Assembly (NCBI RefSeq): GCF_003268025.1
Contig: NZ_QLUW01000001.1
Span: forward strand, 558,001-622,000
From: Paenibacillus montanisoli
GTDB taxonomy: Bacteria > Bacillota > Bacilli > Paenibacillales > Paenibacillaceae
Length of the DNA stretch: 64,000 nucleotides
Direction of reading: 5' to 3'
The notes under the pieces were generated by a model. It saw nothing but the letters and a program-made list of their open reading frames with translations. It was not told the DNA's origin and ran no database searches. The position numbers and the translations under genes are program-made. The first letter of the stretch is position 1. Each line of letters starts with the position of its first letter. Below are positions 27,377 through 35,924 of the stretch, piece by piece.

Positions 27377-28258
27377 ATGAAAAATCAACGCATGTTTATC
27401 CTATCGGGCCTGCTTCCCGCTTTGTTGCTTGTCCTTGTTTTTACGTACTATCCGTTCTTTAAAGGAATCGTCATGGCGTTTCAGGAGTATAAGCTGTTCG
27501 ATTTAAGGAATGTGCATTTTGTAGGATTGGATAACTTCAAGGCAGCCTTTAAAGATCCGAAATTTCTGATGGCGCTAAAAAACAGCGGTTATTGGGTGTT
27601 CTGCTCGCTAATCCTGCAATTTACGTTCGGTTTGATACTTGCTCTGATGATGAAGAAGCAGTTTAAAGGAAGAGGCATTTACCAAGGCTTCGCTTTCTAT
27701 TCCTGGGCACTGTCCGGCTTCCTGATCGGGATGATCTGGAAATGGATGTTCAACTCGCAAATCGGCGTTATTAACGACTTGCTCCTCAAATTCGGCATCA
27801 TTCACGAACGGATCGGGTTTTTGTCGGATCCGAAATGGGCAATGGTCTCCAACATTGTCGCCAACGTGTGGTACGGAGTAGCCTTCTTTGCAATTATGCT
27901 GCTGGCCGCATTGCAATCCGTTCCTTCCGAGCTCTACGAAGCTGCCGAGATGGACGGCGCTGCAAGCTGGCGTAAGCTTATGAACGTGACGCTGCCTTAT
28001 ATTATGCCGACAATTATCGCGACAACGCTATTGCGCGCGATTTGGATATTTAATGATCCGTCGATCATTTATGGATTGACCAACGGCGGTCCCGCCGGCA
28101 GTACGCACATTTTATCATCCCTCATGCTGGATAAAATTATTTACGGCGGCGATTACGGTGCTGCATCCGCAATCGGAATCATCATGATGGTCATTCTTCT
28201 GCTCTACACCATCTTCTTCCTTACCGTTACAAAGGCTGAGAAAGTAGGTGATTTCTAA
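27377..28258 (+). CDS. ABC sugar transporter permease, MalF/UgpA type
   Basis: A 293-residue inner-membrane permease with about six helices; it begins LLPALLLVLVFTYYPF and has the conserved cytoplasmic EAA loop (YEAAEMDGAASWRKLMNVTLPYIMP), which docks the ATPase. It ends one base into the next permease gene (TAATG), so the two are translationally coupled. No ATPase gene is present; Bacillales importers of this type often share an MsmX-like ATPase. Confidence 0.93.
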   Translation: MKNQRMFILSGLLPALLLVLVFTYYPFFKGIVMAFQEYKLFDLRNVHFVGLDNFKAAFKDPKFLMALKNSGYWVFCSLILQFTFGLILALMMKKQFKGRGIYQGFAFYSWALSGFLIGMIWKWMFNSQIGVINDLLLKFGIIHERIGFLSDPKWAMVSNIVANVWYGVAFFAIMLLAALQSVPSELYEAAEMDGAASWRKLMNVTLPYIMPTIIATTLLRAIWIFNDPSIIYGLTNGGPAGSTHILSSLMLDKIIYGGDYGAASAIGIIMMVILLLYTIFFLTVTKAEKVGDF

Positions 28259-29085
28259 TGAAGCAGCGCCTTCTGAGCATGTTCAAGTTCTCATACTTAT
28301 CGCTCTACCTGATCATTATGATTTTCCCGCTTTATTGGATCGTCATCACATCGCTCAAACCGCAGAAGGACATTTTCTCGTTTCCGTTGAAATATTGGCC
28401 TGATACGATTACGATGGACAATTATGTTAACATTTTCAAAATATCGAAGTTTCATATCTACATCGGCAACAGCTTCCTGATTGCGATCACGGCTGCGTTC
28501 GTCGTACTCATAATCGCCATTCTGAGCGCCTATGTATTGGCACGCTTCTCCTTCAGGGGGCATCGCCAAATTATGCTCGCTTTCTTCGCGACGCAGATGC
28601 TGCCGGGCTTTATCGCCTTGGCGCCGCTTTATCTGATGATGAGCAACATGCACCTCCTGAACAACCGGATCTCTCTCGTACTCATGTACACGGTAGGGTT
28701 GATTCCGTTCTCGACGATCATGCTGCGCGGATTCTTCCAGCGGATTCCTGGTAGTCTTGAGGAAGCGGCGATGATCGACGGCTGCTCGCGCTGGTCGGCC
28801 CTTATCCGAATTATTATTCCGGTTATGCTGCCTGGTATTGCATCGACGTTTATTTTCGCCTTTGTTCAGAACTGGAATGAGCTATTCCTGGCCGTTATGT
28901 TCATTGATAACGATGCGCTCAAAACGCTGCCGGTGGCAATGAATTCCTTTATTATGAAATTCGATGTCGATTGGGGAGCAATGTCGGCAGGAGCGGTGCT
29001 TTCGATTATTCCGACGATTCTTATTTTCGCCTTCGCGCAGCGCTTTATCGTTGAAGGTTTGACACAAGGAGCGGAAAAAGGATGA
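28258..29085 (+). CDS. ABC sugar transporter permease, MalG/UgpE type
   Basis: A 275-residue permease with the usual start (YLIIMIFPLYWIVITSLKP) and EAA loop (EEAAMIDGCSRWSALIRIIIP). It pairs with the preceding permease to form the transmembrane channel. Its stop overlaps the ATG of the PLP enzyme gene (ATGA), tying that enzyme to the importer. Confidence 0.93.
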   Translation: MKQRLLSMFKFSYLSLYLIIMIFPLYWIVITSLKPQKDIFSFPLKYWPDTITMDNYVNIFKISKFHIYIGNSFLIAITAAFVVLIIAILSAYVLARFSFRGHRQIMLAFFATQMLPGFIALAPLYLMMSNMHLLNNRISLVLMYTVGLIPFSTIMLRGFFQRIPGSLEEAAMIDGCSRWSALIRIIIPVMLPGIASTFIFAFVQNWNELFLAVMFIDNDALKTLPVAMNSFIMKFDVDWGAMSAGAVLSIIPTILIFAFAQRFIVEGLTQGAEKG

Positions 29086-30263
29086 ACGAAACGTACACTG
29101 CTGCTTCGGCGGCAAGAGAGAAGCAATTCACGCAAGTGGCTTACGATGAATTCGATGCGAGGCATCACGGCTCGATTCATGTGCCGATTTATCAGAACAG
29201 TCTATTCGCGTTCAAATCTTATCAGGAGTTCGACCACGCGTTTACGGCGCTGCTGGATCATCACGTCTATTCCCGCGGCAACAATCCGACCGTAACTTAC
29301 CTGGAGCAGAAGCTGGCGGAGCTCGAAGGCGCGGAGAAAGCCAGATGCTTCGCTTCCGGGATGGCGGCGATCTCTTCCGCTATTTTGTCCTCGGTGAAGC
29401 AGGGCGATCACGTCATTTGCGTTCATCAGGCGTATGGCCCGACCAAGGAGTTTCTATCCGTATACTTGACGAAATTCGGCGTGGAAACGACGTTCGTGGA
29501 CGGCAGCTCCATCGATAACTTCAAAACGGCGGTGCGTCCGAACACGTCCTTGTTCTACCTGGAAAGTCCGACCTCGGGACTGTTCGAGCTGCAAAATCTT
29601 CGCGAATGCGCCGCCTATGCCAAGCTCGTCGGAGCCCGGACGATTATTGACAATACGTGGGCGTCACCGTGCTTCCAAAACCCGATTGAGCTGGGGATCG
29701 ATCTGGTCGTCCATTCCATTACAAAATATATTGGCGGCCACAGCGATTGCGTTGGCGGCGTTATACTCGGTTCTACCGACATCATGGATCAAATCGGCTA
29801 TAACGAATACATGCTGCTCGGCGGCTTAATGACGCCGCAAACGGCGGCGCTCGTCGCCAAGGGTCTGCGGACGCTTCCTCTTCGCATGCAGCGGCATGAA
29901 GAGAGCGGGCTGCTGCTCGCGGATTTCCTGAGCCGCAAGCCGTATGTAACCCGCGTCAACCATCCCGGCTTATCGTCGCATCCGCAGCACGAGCTGGGCA
30001 AGAGTCAGATGAAAGGCTACGGCAGCCTGTTCTCCTTCGTGACAAACGAACCGCTCGACAAGATGAGAGAATGGGCAACGAAGCTGAACTATTTCAAAAT
30101 CGCGGTCAGCTGGGGCGGGTTCGAAAGCCTCGTGACGGCAAACCCGCTTGGCGCAATAGCCGGCTACGAAGGGACCACCATTGTCAGGTTGTATGTAGGG
30201 ATGGAGGATCCGAAGGATCTGATGGCCGACATCGATCAGGCTTGGGAGTCCTGCAACACCTAA
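29082..30263 (+). CDS. Cys/Met-metabolism PLP-dependent enzyme in a sugar importer operon
   Basis: A 393-residue enzyme of the cystathionine gamma-synthase/lyase group. HSITKYIGGHSD carries the PLP lysine, YSRGNNPTVTYLEQKLAELEGAEKA matches the N-terminal signature, and FASGMAAIS and IIDNTWASP are cofactor contacts. Family members cleave or form C-S bonds (C-beta or C-gamma lyases, sulfhydrylases). It is translationally coupled to a carbohydrate-type importer under GntR and CcpA control, so I infer a catabolic lyase acting on the imported compound, perhaps a sulfur-bearing sugar or amino-acid conjugate. The exact substrate cannot be read. A terminator follows. Confidence 0.85.
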   Translation: MNETYTAASAAREKQFTQVAYDEFDARHHGSIHVPIYQNSLFAFKSYQEFDHAFTALLDHHVYSRGNNPTVTYLEQKLAELEGAEKARCFASGMAAISSAILSSVKQGDHVICVHQAYGPTKEFLSVYLTKFGVETTFVDGSSIDNFKTAVRPNTSLFYLESPTSGLFELQNLRECAAYAKLVGARTIIDNTWASPCFQNPIELGIDLVVHSITKYIGGHSDCVGGVILGSTDIMDQIGYNEYMLLGGLMTPQTAALVAKGLRTLPLRMQRHEESGLLLADFLSRKPYVTRVNHPGLSSHPQHELGKSQMKGYGSLFSFVTNEPLDKMREWATKLNYFKIAVSWGGFESLVTANPLGAIAGYEGTTIVRLYVGMEDPKDLMADIDQAWESCNT

Positions 30264-30805
30264 TTGAAAAGAGGCTGTCCCATAGCCATGTGTATGGCAA
30301 CGGGGATAGCCTCTTTTTTCTTTGGCGGCAATTGGAGCTTGCAGAGCAGGAAACGGTAATCGGATGGATTTTTGGAGCGTGCGATGATTTTGTATCCGCA
30401 AGACGTGCGGGCGATGGTGTAGAAGATCGTTCTATTACCGCCCGGATCGCCGGAGAGGATCGCGCGGACACGGATTCTAGTACTAGTCATACTAAGGATG
30501 CGCACGGTTTGGACAACGGACGCAACGGTGCCGGGATCGCCAACTACGACGTAAACTCTCCCCTTAAACACAATGGTCTTTAAGTTACAGAGCAGCAACC
30601 GGCTTAAGGTAATGCCCCAAAACTTGCGAAAAAAGGCATAAATTTTGGCCCGCGTGCTGAAACGCAGAGGCAGCTGAATGAATTCACGGCCGCCGATTTT
30701 AATCACTTTTCTATTTATACCGGAGTCAAATACCTCGAACCACGCCGCTTCGGCTTTGTTCAGAAAAACGCGAAGTGCCTGACGAAGCTGAACGCTTGCT
30801 ATCAT
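30260..30805 (-). CDS. Unknown basic 181-residue protein, possibly sporulation-expressed
   Basis: I do not recognise this protein. It is basic, with hydrophobic patches (LSRLLLCNLKTIVFKGRVYVVVGDPG) and no clear signal peptide. The main support is a strong ribosome binding site (GAGGAGGGG, seven bases before ATG 30805) and a divergent sigma-K-like promoter. Its last ~17 codons run through the terminator hairpin of the convergent PLP-enzyme gene, which is unusual and lowers confidence; the two stops overlap by four bases. Confidence 0.5.
   Translation of the reverse strand: MIASVQLRQALRVFLNKAEAAWFEVFDSGINRKVIKIGGREFIQLPLRFSTRAKIYAFFRKFWGITLSRLLLCNLKTIVFKGRVYVVVGDPGTVASVVQTVRILSMTSTRIRVRAILSGDPGGNRTIFYTIARTSCGYKIIARSKNPSDYRFLLCKLQLPPKKKEAIPVAIHMAMGQPLFN
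30267..30319 (+). terminator. Terminator of the importer operon
   Basis: Arms AAAAGAGGCT (30267-30276) and AGCCTCTTTT (30308 on), extended by TCCC/GGGGA and an inner CCAT/ATGG stem, followed by a T-run. Confidence 0.85.
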
Positions 30806-30829
30806 TTCACATCCCCTCCTCTATTTAAT

Positions 30830-30856
30830 CAGCATATGTTGCTAGGTTCATACAGT
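30830..30856 (-). promoter_or_regulatory. Divergent sigma-K-like promoter
   Basis: On the minus strand AC (30856-30855), 16 bases, then CATATGCTG (30838-30830); only the last base departs from CATAnnnTA. The predicted start is just upstream of the ribosome binding site of the gene ending at 30260. Confidence 0.45.
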
Positions 30857-30912
30857 TCCCGTAAAATCGCGCAAAATCGGCACGGCTCCCGCCTTAACGT
30901 ACATCAGCCGTT

Positions 30913-30940
30913 ACTCTTGCACTCTATTGTCCATACACTA
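30913..30940 (+). promoter_or_regulatory. Sigma-K-like promoter of the glycosyltransferase locus
   Basis: AC at 30913-30914, 17 bases, CATACACTA at 30932-30940, matching CATAnnnTA fully (it also matches the sigma-E -10 CATACAnT). It has the same spacing as the promoter before the giant repeat gene. Confidence 0.6.
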
Positions 30941-30975
30941 ACTGGTAAAAGGCAGTTAGGGGGGTGAGTGCGTTC

Positions 30976-32181
30976 ATGAAGCCCGGCAGCGGAAGAGCAC
31001 GTCATCAGAATCGTATGCGGCCAATTCTAAATGATAGAGTCTATTCCGGTTCTCCGCGAGCAAGCGTCAGCAGTCCGCCTCCTGCCGAAGGGAGCGAGAC
31101 TATGCCTCTGCCATTGGCTGCTGCAACGAATCTACGGGTTTCGGCCGCTGCCGGGAGCAGGGAACGGACTCTCTCCGGTGCGGCAGGCAGCCGTCACGCG
31201 AACAAAAGCAAAGCCGGGGTGAAATCGCGTCGAGCGAAGCAGCCGAGTGCCCATGTACGTAAACGGAAGGAGCAAGAAGACATGCAAGGGCATGTGCAGC
31301 AGGTGAGCATCAAGGCGAGACCGAAACCAACGCGGCAAAGTCAGCGGACCGTCAAACGGGCCCGAGCTAACCGGCGGCGCACGCCAACCGCAGCCGTACC
31401 GAAGCATTCGCCGCAGGTGGTCACGGCAGCCCCGACCCAGGCGGCTGGTCAGCCGGTCGTATCGGTCATCATCCCGGTCATGAATGAACGCAGAACGATC
31501 GCGAAAGTGATTCATGCGGCCAAAAAGGTACATCCCAGCGTAGAGGTCATTGTCGTCTGCAATGGCACGACCGACGGATCGGCAGCCATCGCGCGAAAGC
31601 ATGGGGCACGGGTCATCACTTTTGCGGAGCCGCTTGGCCATGACGTCGGCCGAGGCGTGGGCGCGGCTGCAGCCAGCGGGCAGGCATTGCTCTTCATCGA
31701 CGGAGACATGGTCATTCCGGCTTCGGAGCTGAGGCCCTACGTCCAAAGCGTTCTGCATGGCGGCGTCGATGTGGCGCTCAACGATTATTCCGGCCCGACC
31801 AACAAAGCGAATGTCCATAGCGTCGTGTTGGCGAAGCACGCGTTGAATATGATGCTGCGGCGACCGGATTTGAAAGGAACCTCAATGACCGCCGTTCCCC
31901 ATGCGATCAGCAGCAGTGCTCTGGAGCGGATCGGTGCCGATGCGCTGGCGGTCCCGCCGCTGGCACATGCGAGAGCGGTGATGCTGGGACTTACGGTGCG
32001 AGCGGTGAAGCGCGTGAACGTCGGCAAGCTCAATCTGCTCCGGAAGCAGAGGGAACGGACGAATCCGCTCGAGTACCTTATCGTAGGCGATCACTTGGAA
32101 GCGATCAATTGGCTGACGAAGCAAACGGACGATCGCGGAGGCTACCCGGATATGGAGCGAAAACGTTATTTGGCGAGGTGA
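30976..32181 (+). CDS. GT2-family glycosyltransferase with long basic N-terminal tail
   Basis: A 401-residue protein. Residues 1-~155 are disordered and rich in Arg, Lys, Ser, Ala and Pro ([26 protein letters not shown]). Residues ~160-395 form a GT2-type domain: [30 protein letters not shown], and LLFIDGDM with the metal-binding DGD at 242-244. It has no membrane segment, so it acts in the cytosol or on an assembled particle. ATG 30976 is used because AGGGGGGTG precedes it by nine bases; GTG 30964 is possible. First gene of the locus, behind a sigma-K-like promoter; the next gene is a diverged paralogue. Confidence 0.8.
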   Translation: MKPGSGRARHQNRMRPILNDRVYSGSPRASVSSPPPAEGSETMPLPLAAATNLRVSAAAGSRERTLSGAAGSRHANKSKAGVKSRRAKQPSAHVRKRKEQEDMQGHVQQVSIKARPKPTRQSQRTVKRARANRRRTPTAAVPKHSPQVVTAAPTQAAGQPVVSVIIPVMNERRTIAKVIHAAKKVHPSVEVIVVCNGTTDGSAAIARKHGARVITFAEPLGHDVGRGVGAAAASGQALLFIDGDMVIPASELRPYVQSVLHGGVDVALNDYSGPTNKANVHSVVLAKHALNMMLRRPDLKGTSMTAVPHAISSSALERIGADALAVPPLAHARAVMLGLTVRAVKRVNVGKLNLLRKQRERTNPLEYLIVGDHLEAINWLTKQTDDRGGYPDMERKRYLAR

Positions 32182-32185
32182 ACGT

Positions 32186-33274
32186 ATGCAATCCAGGAAG
32201 TCAGTACGCTCAAGCCGCGCGCGCGGCAAAAGCCGCAGAACCGCAGCTGCTGGCCGGAAAGGCCGAGCGCGCGCGGCGAAATCCGGTCGAACAAAAATGG
32301 CCAGCCCGTACTCCGGCAAGCTGCAAAGCGTCTTCCATGCCGGGTACGAGGATGCCTCGGCGCTGAACAAGAGCGGGTGGAGTATCGCTCAGGCCGGCGC
32401 CGCAGACGCCAGACACCGCATGAATGCGCGCTGGACGCTGCGCTGCGCCGGGCGCGGCCAATCCGGCGCGATGCGCATGAAGCTGCTGGCGGAAGGCAGG
32501 GCGTATGCCGACGGCTTCGCTTCCGCACTGGATTTGCCAAAGGGAATGTGGCAGCCGGTCGCCATGTCCAAGTCGGCCGCGGCCGTAGTCATAGCGGTAC
32601 CGGGCATGAACCGGGCTGCCATTAAGCAGCTGCAGCGGCTGCCGTTCCAAGACATTATCGTCGTCCTGGAGAATGGGACGGAGGGCGATTTCGCGGAGCT
32701 GAGGGAGCTGCCCGACATTACGATCATGCAGACCGGGGACCGGCTGGGTGCTGATGTCGGCCGGGCGATCGGTGCCCGCATGACGAAGGCTGACATCGTC
32801 CTGTTCGCAGACGGGGGGAAGGAGACAGCGGCGGAGCAGCTGGCGCTCATGCTGGCGACGGCAGAGGCGGGGGCCGATGTCGTCATGGCGGATCAGACGC
32901 CGCAGCTCGGACCGTTTAGTCGCTGGGACGATAGAACGCGCATAAGAGCCTTTATGAATTGGTCGCTGGGCAAGCCGGAATTGAAGGCCAATTCCGTGGA
33001 GCTGCTGCCCCATGTCTGGTCGCGCCATGGCATCGAGAAGGTAGGCGTCTCTCAGTTGGCCGTGCCGCCGCTCGCCCATCTCACAGCGATCCGGCACAAG
33101 CTGCAGCTGCGAAGCATTGCCCTGCAGGCGGGAGCCTCCGGCCATGCTTCGGTCGAACTGTCGGTTGGCGACCATATCGAAGCGCTGCAGACGGCCATGA
33201 AAGCAGAAGGAGCAAGACTGTCATTTTCAGATCAGCTGAGGCGGCGCGCCATCACGGGAGGAACGGCAACATGA
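32186..33274 (+). CDS. Diverged GT2-like paralogue lacking the DxD motif
   Basis: A 362-residue protein with a basic tail (residues 1-37, RGKSRRTAAAGRKGRARAAK) and aromatic/glycine segments HAGYEDA (51-57) and GRAYADGF (104-111). The C-terminal domain is clearly paralogous to the preceding enzyme (both share AVPPLAH and VGDHIEA near the end and a [20 protein letters not shown] segment), but the metal site reads ADGGK (208-212) where its neighbour has IDGDM. It may be inactive or use a different mechanism. It starts four bases after the upstream stop and overlaps the next gene by four bases (ATGA). Confidence 0.75.
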   Translation: MQSRKSVRSSRARGKSRRTAAAGRKGRARAAKSGRTKMASPYSGKLQSVFHAGYEDASALNKSGWSIAQAGAADARHRMNARWTLRCAGRGQSGAMRMKLLAEGRAYADGFASALDLPKGMWQPVAMSKSAAAVVIAVPGMNRAAIKQLQRLPFQDIIVVLENGTEGDFAELRELPDITIMQTGDRLGADVGRAIGARMTKADIVLFADGGKETAAEQLALMLATAEAGADVVMADQTPQLGPFSRWDDRTRIRAFMNWSLGKPELKANSVELLPHVWSRHGIEKVGVSQLAVPPLAHLTAIRHKLQLRSIALQAGASGHASVELSVGDHIEALQTAMKAEGARLSFSDQLRRRAITGGTAT

Positions 33275-33897
33275 ACGGCATGGTGGGCATGACGAGCATT
33301 ATTATACCGAACTGCAACGGACTATCGCTTCTGCAGGATGCCATTGCCGCCATTCGTTTGCACACCGACCGGCATGAAACGCCCTATGAGCTCATCGTGG
33401 TCGACAACGGCTCGCTTGACGGCACCTGCAGATGGTGTATCCGGGAGGGGATCACCTGCTTGTCGCTGGCCGAAAACAAAGGATTTCAGTTTGCCTGCAA
33501 CCGCGGATTAAGAGCGGCGGCCGGCGACTATTTGCTGCTGCTTAACAATGATGTTACCGTCTCTGCCGGCTGGCTGCCCGCCTTGCTTCATACGCTGAAC
33601 TCCCGCGAGGATGTCGGCATGGTCGGCCCTGTTTCGAATTTCGCCAGCGGCCGTCAGCAGGTGCCCTCCCCTTTTTCGGAAATGGAGGCGCGAAGCGAGT
33701 CCATGTTGCGGGTGGTCGGTTTTTGCTTGTTGATCAAGCGTTCCCTCTATAATCGCATAGGCGAGTTAGACGAACGGTTCTCGCCCAGTCATTACTGCCT
33801 TCGCGCCCGCATGCACGGATTCCATCTGCTCATGTGCCATGATGTTCTCGTCCATCACCAGGGCGGCGCCGACATCAAGCGCAGCGATTCCGGTTGA
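33271..33897 (+). CDS. GT2-family glycosyltransferase (short)
   Basis: A 208-residue GT2 domain: TSIIIPNCNGLSLLQDAI, LIVVDNGSLDGT, ENKGFQFACNRGL, and LLLLNNDV, where NND takes the place of the usual DxD, as is common in rhamnosyltransferase-like relatives. GFCLLIKRSLYNRIGELDERF matches the acceptor side. It lacks the basic tail of its neighbours. ATG 33271 follows GGAGGAA and overlaps the preceding stop, showing translational coupling. About 100 bases separate it from the nucleotidyltransferase gene. Confidence 0.85.
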   Translation: MNGMVGMTSIIIPNCNGLSLLQDAIAAIRLHTDRHETPYELIVVDNGSLDGTCRWCIREGITCLSLAENKGFQFACNRGLRAAAGDYLLLLNNDVTVSAGWLPALLHTLNSREDVGMVGPVSNFASGRQQVPSPFSEMEARSESMLRVVGFCLLIKRSLYNRIGELDERFSPSHYCLRARMHGFHLLMCHDVLVHHQGGADIKRSDSG

Positions 33898-33997
33898 GGT
33901 GCGGCGGCTCGTCCGAGCGAAACAAGCAGCATTTTAGTTTAATTGGAAGGTAGATCCCGCGAATTTCATGCAATGATCGTTGAAGGAGGGCATTCAT

Positions 33998-34729
33998 TTG
34001 AAAGCTGTCATCTTGGCAGGCGGCACGGGAACAAGGCTGTTACCGCTGACGAGGCTCTTGAACAAACATTTGCTGCCGGTCGGGAAACACCCGATGATTT
34101 GCTATGGCATCAACAGTCTGAAGGAAGCGGGAATCACGGAAATCATGCTGATCACAAGCCGCGTTTCCGCAGGAATGTTTACTTCGTTTCTAGGAAGCGG
34201 CGCGGAGTATGGGGTATCGCTTACTTACCGGATTCAGGAGGAAGCCGGCGGCATTGCTCAGGCGCTGGAGCTGGCGCAGCCTTACATTGGCGAGGATGCC
34301 AAATTTATCGTGCTGCTGGGCGACAATCTGTTCGAGGAGCCGCTCGCTCCCCACATCGAAGCGTTCATGCGGCAGGAGGACGGCGCAATGGTGCTGCTCA
34401 AGCAGGTGCCTGATCCCGAGCGCTACGGCATACCGGTCTTCGATGAAGCGGGACGTATCATCCATATCGATGAGAAGCCGGCTCAGCCGCTTTCGGACAG
34501 CTGCGTAACCGGCATCTATATGTTCGACAGCTCCGTCTTCGGTTTTATCGCGACGCAGACGCCTTCTAAGCGCGGCGAGCTGGAAATTACCGATGTGAAC
34601 AATGTATACGCGCGTTTGGGCAAGCTGGCGTACAGGCATTTAAGCGGCTGGTGGACGGATGCCGGAACGTTTCAGTCGCTGCACGAAGCAGCGCTAAAGT
34701 TTAGCGGAAACGGGAACGATTCGCCATGA
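33998..34729 (+). CDS. Sugar nucleotidyltransferase (RfbA-like)
   Basis: A 243-residue NTP-transferase: MKAVILAGGTGTRLLPLTRLLNKHLLPVG holds the nucleotide-binding loop and activating lysine, and VLLGDNLFEEPL and ITDVNNVY match the glucose-1-phosphate thymidylyltransferase group. It probably makes the activated sugar (dTDP- or similar NDP-sugar) used by the neighbouring transferases. The start is TTG 33998, seven bases after GGAGGG; no ATG fits. It is slightly shorter than RfbA (about 290 residues). It overlaps the GT-D gene by four bases (ATGA). Confidence 0.85.
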   Translation: MKAVILAGGTGTRLLPLTRLLNKHLLPVGKHPMICYGINSLKEAGITEIMLITSRVSAGMFTSFLGSGAEYGVSLTYRIQEEAGGIAQALELAQPYIGEDAKFIVLLGDNLFEEPLAPHIEAFMRQEDGAMVLLKQVPDPERYGIPVFDEAGRIIHIDEKPAQPLSDSCVTGIYMFDSSVFGFIATQTPSKRGELEITDVNNVYARLGKLAYRHLSGWWTDAGTFQSLHEAALKFSGNGNDSP

Positions 34730-35904
34730 AATCGATGAACAAAAAGGCCGGAACGCTGAAGAGCGTGCTGCTCGCTGGAGGTCCTCGGCCCATGGTAAGC
34801 AAACGCGGCTACTCTGAGCCGCAGCCGGTCTCGCTCGCGGCGGTGCAGACGCCGGGAATCGGAAGTCCGCGCAATTCGGCTAAGAAACCGGCTGGAGCCT
34901 CCGGCGGGGGAACGGTGCCGCAGCAAGCTTCGCGTTCGGGAACCAAAACGCGCTCCGGAGCCTCTAAGAAGCGGACACGAGGGCGGAAGTCCGCCTCTTC
35001 GAAGGGCCGGAACCGTCGCCGCGGGCAACGGCGTTCTGCGCCTCGCGGCGCCGCGGCGGATCAACGGCATTATCACGACAACGCGTTCACGGCAGGCTAC
35101 GAGCTGGGCCGGTACGAAGGCGGCGAACTGATGCTCGAGCAGGCGCTGCCCGGTAATTTGCTGCTGCCGGAAGTACGGCTGCAGGATGTGATCGCCCTCG
35201 GCGCGGAGCAGCTTCGCACGCATTGCCTGCCGCTGCTCGACGTCCACGAGGTTTATGCCGAAATGGAACAGGCGATCCACGAGCGCCGGCCTTGCTCGGT
35301 CATCCGGCTTGGCGACGGCGAGCTGCTGACGCTTGCGCAGGATACCGTCTACGATGCGGCTACCGTGAAGCGGGAAGGCACGTTTCTTCCGTATGCCGGC
35401 GTCGTTCCGCCGGATCTCCATGCACGCGACTTGCTCGCGGAGGCGATCAGGCAGGCGCAGATCGTCGGCGTGCCGCAATCGCGGAGGAAGCATTACCATC
35501 CGCTGCTGCATCCTGCATTCCGCGGAAATCACTTGAATCTCGCGGCACACCGGCTGACGGGCTCGACGGTCAATTACAGCTTGCAGCAGGCTGGCCTGCT
35601 CGGCAGGCTGCTGTCGGGGAAACAGCTCCTCGTCATCGGCAATGCCGCGCCTTCTCTTGCTCATGTGCTGACAGAACGAGGGTTCATCGTCTCCGGCCTC
35701 ATCAGCCCGGTTCGAGGAGTTCGCGATGCGGAGCGCGTCATCCAGGAGTCGCGCGGATTCGAATTCGACTTGGCGATCGTTTCCGCCGGTATCGCGGCCG
35801 TGATCATTTGCAGCCGGATTGCGAATGAGCGGGGGAGGACTGCGCTTGATTTCGGTCATATGGCGGATGCCATTGTGAAGCGCCAAATCGAGCTTACTCA
35901 CTAA
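34726..35904 (+). CDS. GT-D-fold glycosyltransferase with basic N-terminal tail
   Basis: A 392-residue protein. Residues 1-~115 are a disordered basic tail (KKRTRGRKSASSKGRNRRRG), followed by the aromatic/glycine motif FTAGYELGRYEGG (121-133) shared with other proteins in the locus. Residues ~170-390 form a GT-D (DUF1792-like) domain with the signature RLGDGE (194-199), the segment known to coordinate metal and donor in that fold. Founding GT-D enzymes act in glycosylation of serine-rich surface proteins. Coupled to the nucleotidyltransferase by a four-base overlap. Confidence 0.8.
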   Translation: MKSMNKKAGTLKSVLLAGGPRPMVSKRGYSEPQPVSLAAVQTPGIGSPRNSAKKPAGASGGGTVPQQASRSGTKTRSGASKKRTRGRKSASSKGRNRRRGQRRSAPRGAAADQRHYHDNAFTAGYELGRYEGGELMLEQALPGNLLLPEVRLQDVIALGAEQLRTHCLPLLDVHEVYAEMEQAIHERRPCSVIRLGDGELLTLAQDTVYDAATVKREGTFLPYAGVVPPDLHARDLLAEAIRQAQIVGVPQSRRKHYHPLLHPAFRGNHLNLAAHRLTGSTVNYSLQQAGLLGRLLSGKQLLVIGNAAPSLAHVLTERGFIVSGLISPVRGVRDAERVIQESRGFEFDLAIVSAGIAAVIICSRIANERGRTALDFGHMADAIVKRQIELTH

Positions 35905-35924
35905 GGATGGGAGAGAACAGACCG

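Noticed and set aside
30184-30583. Open frames on both strands between the PLP-enzyme gene and the glycosyltransferase locus
   Set aside because: Only the minus-strand frame 30260-30805 has a ribosome binding site and promoter; the others are shadows of it or of the PLP-enzyme gene.
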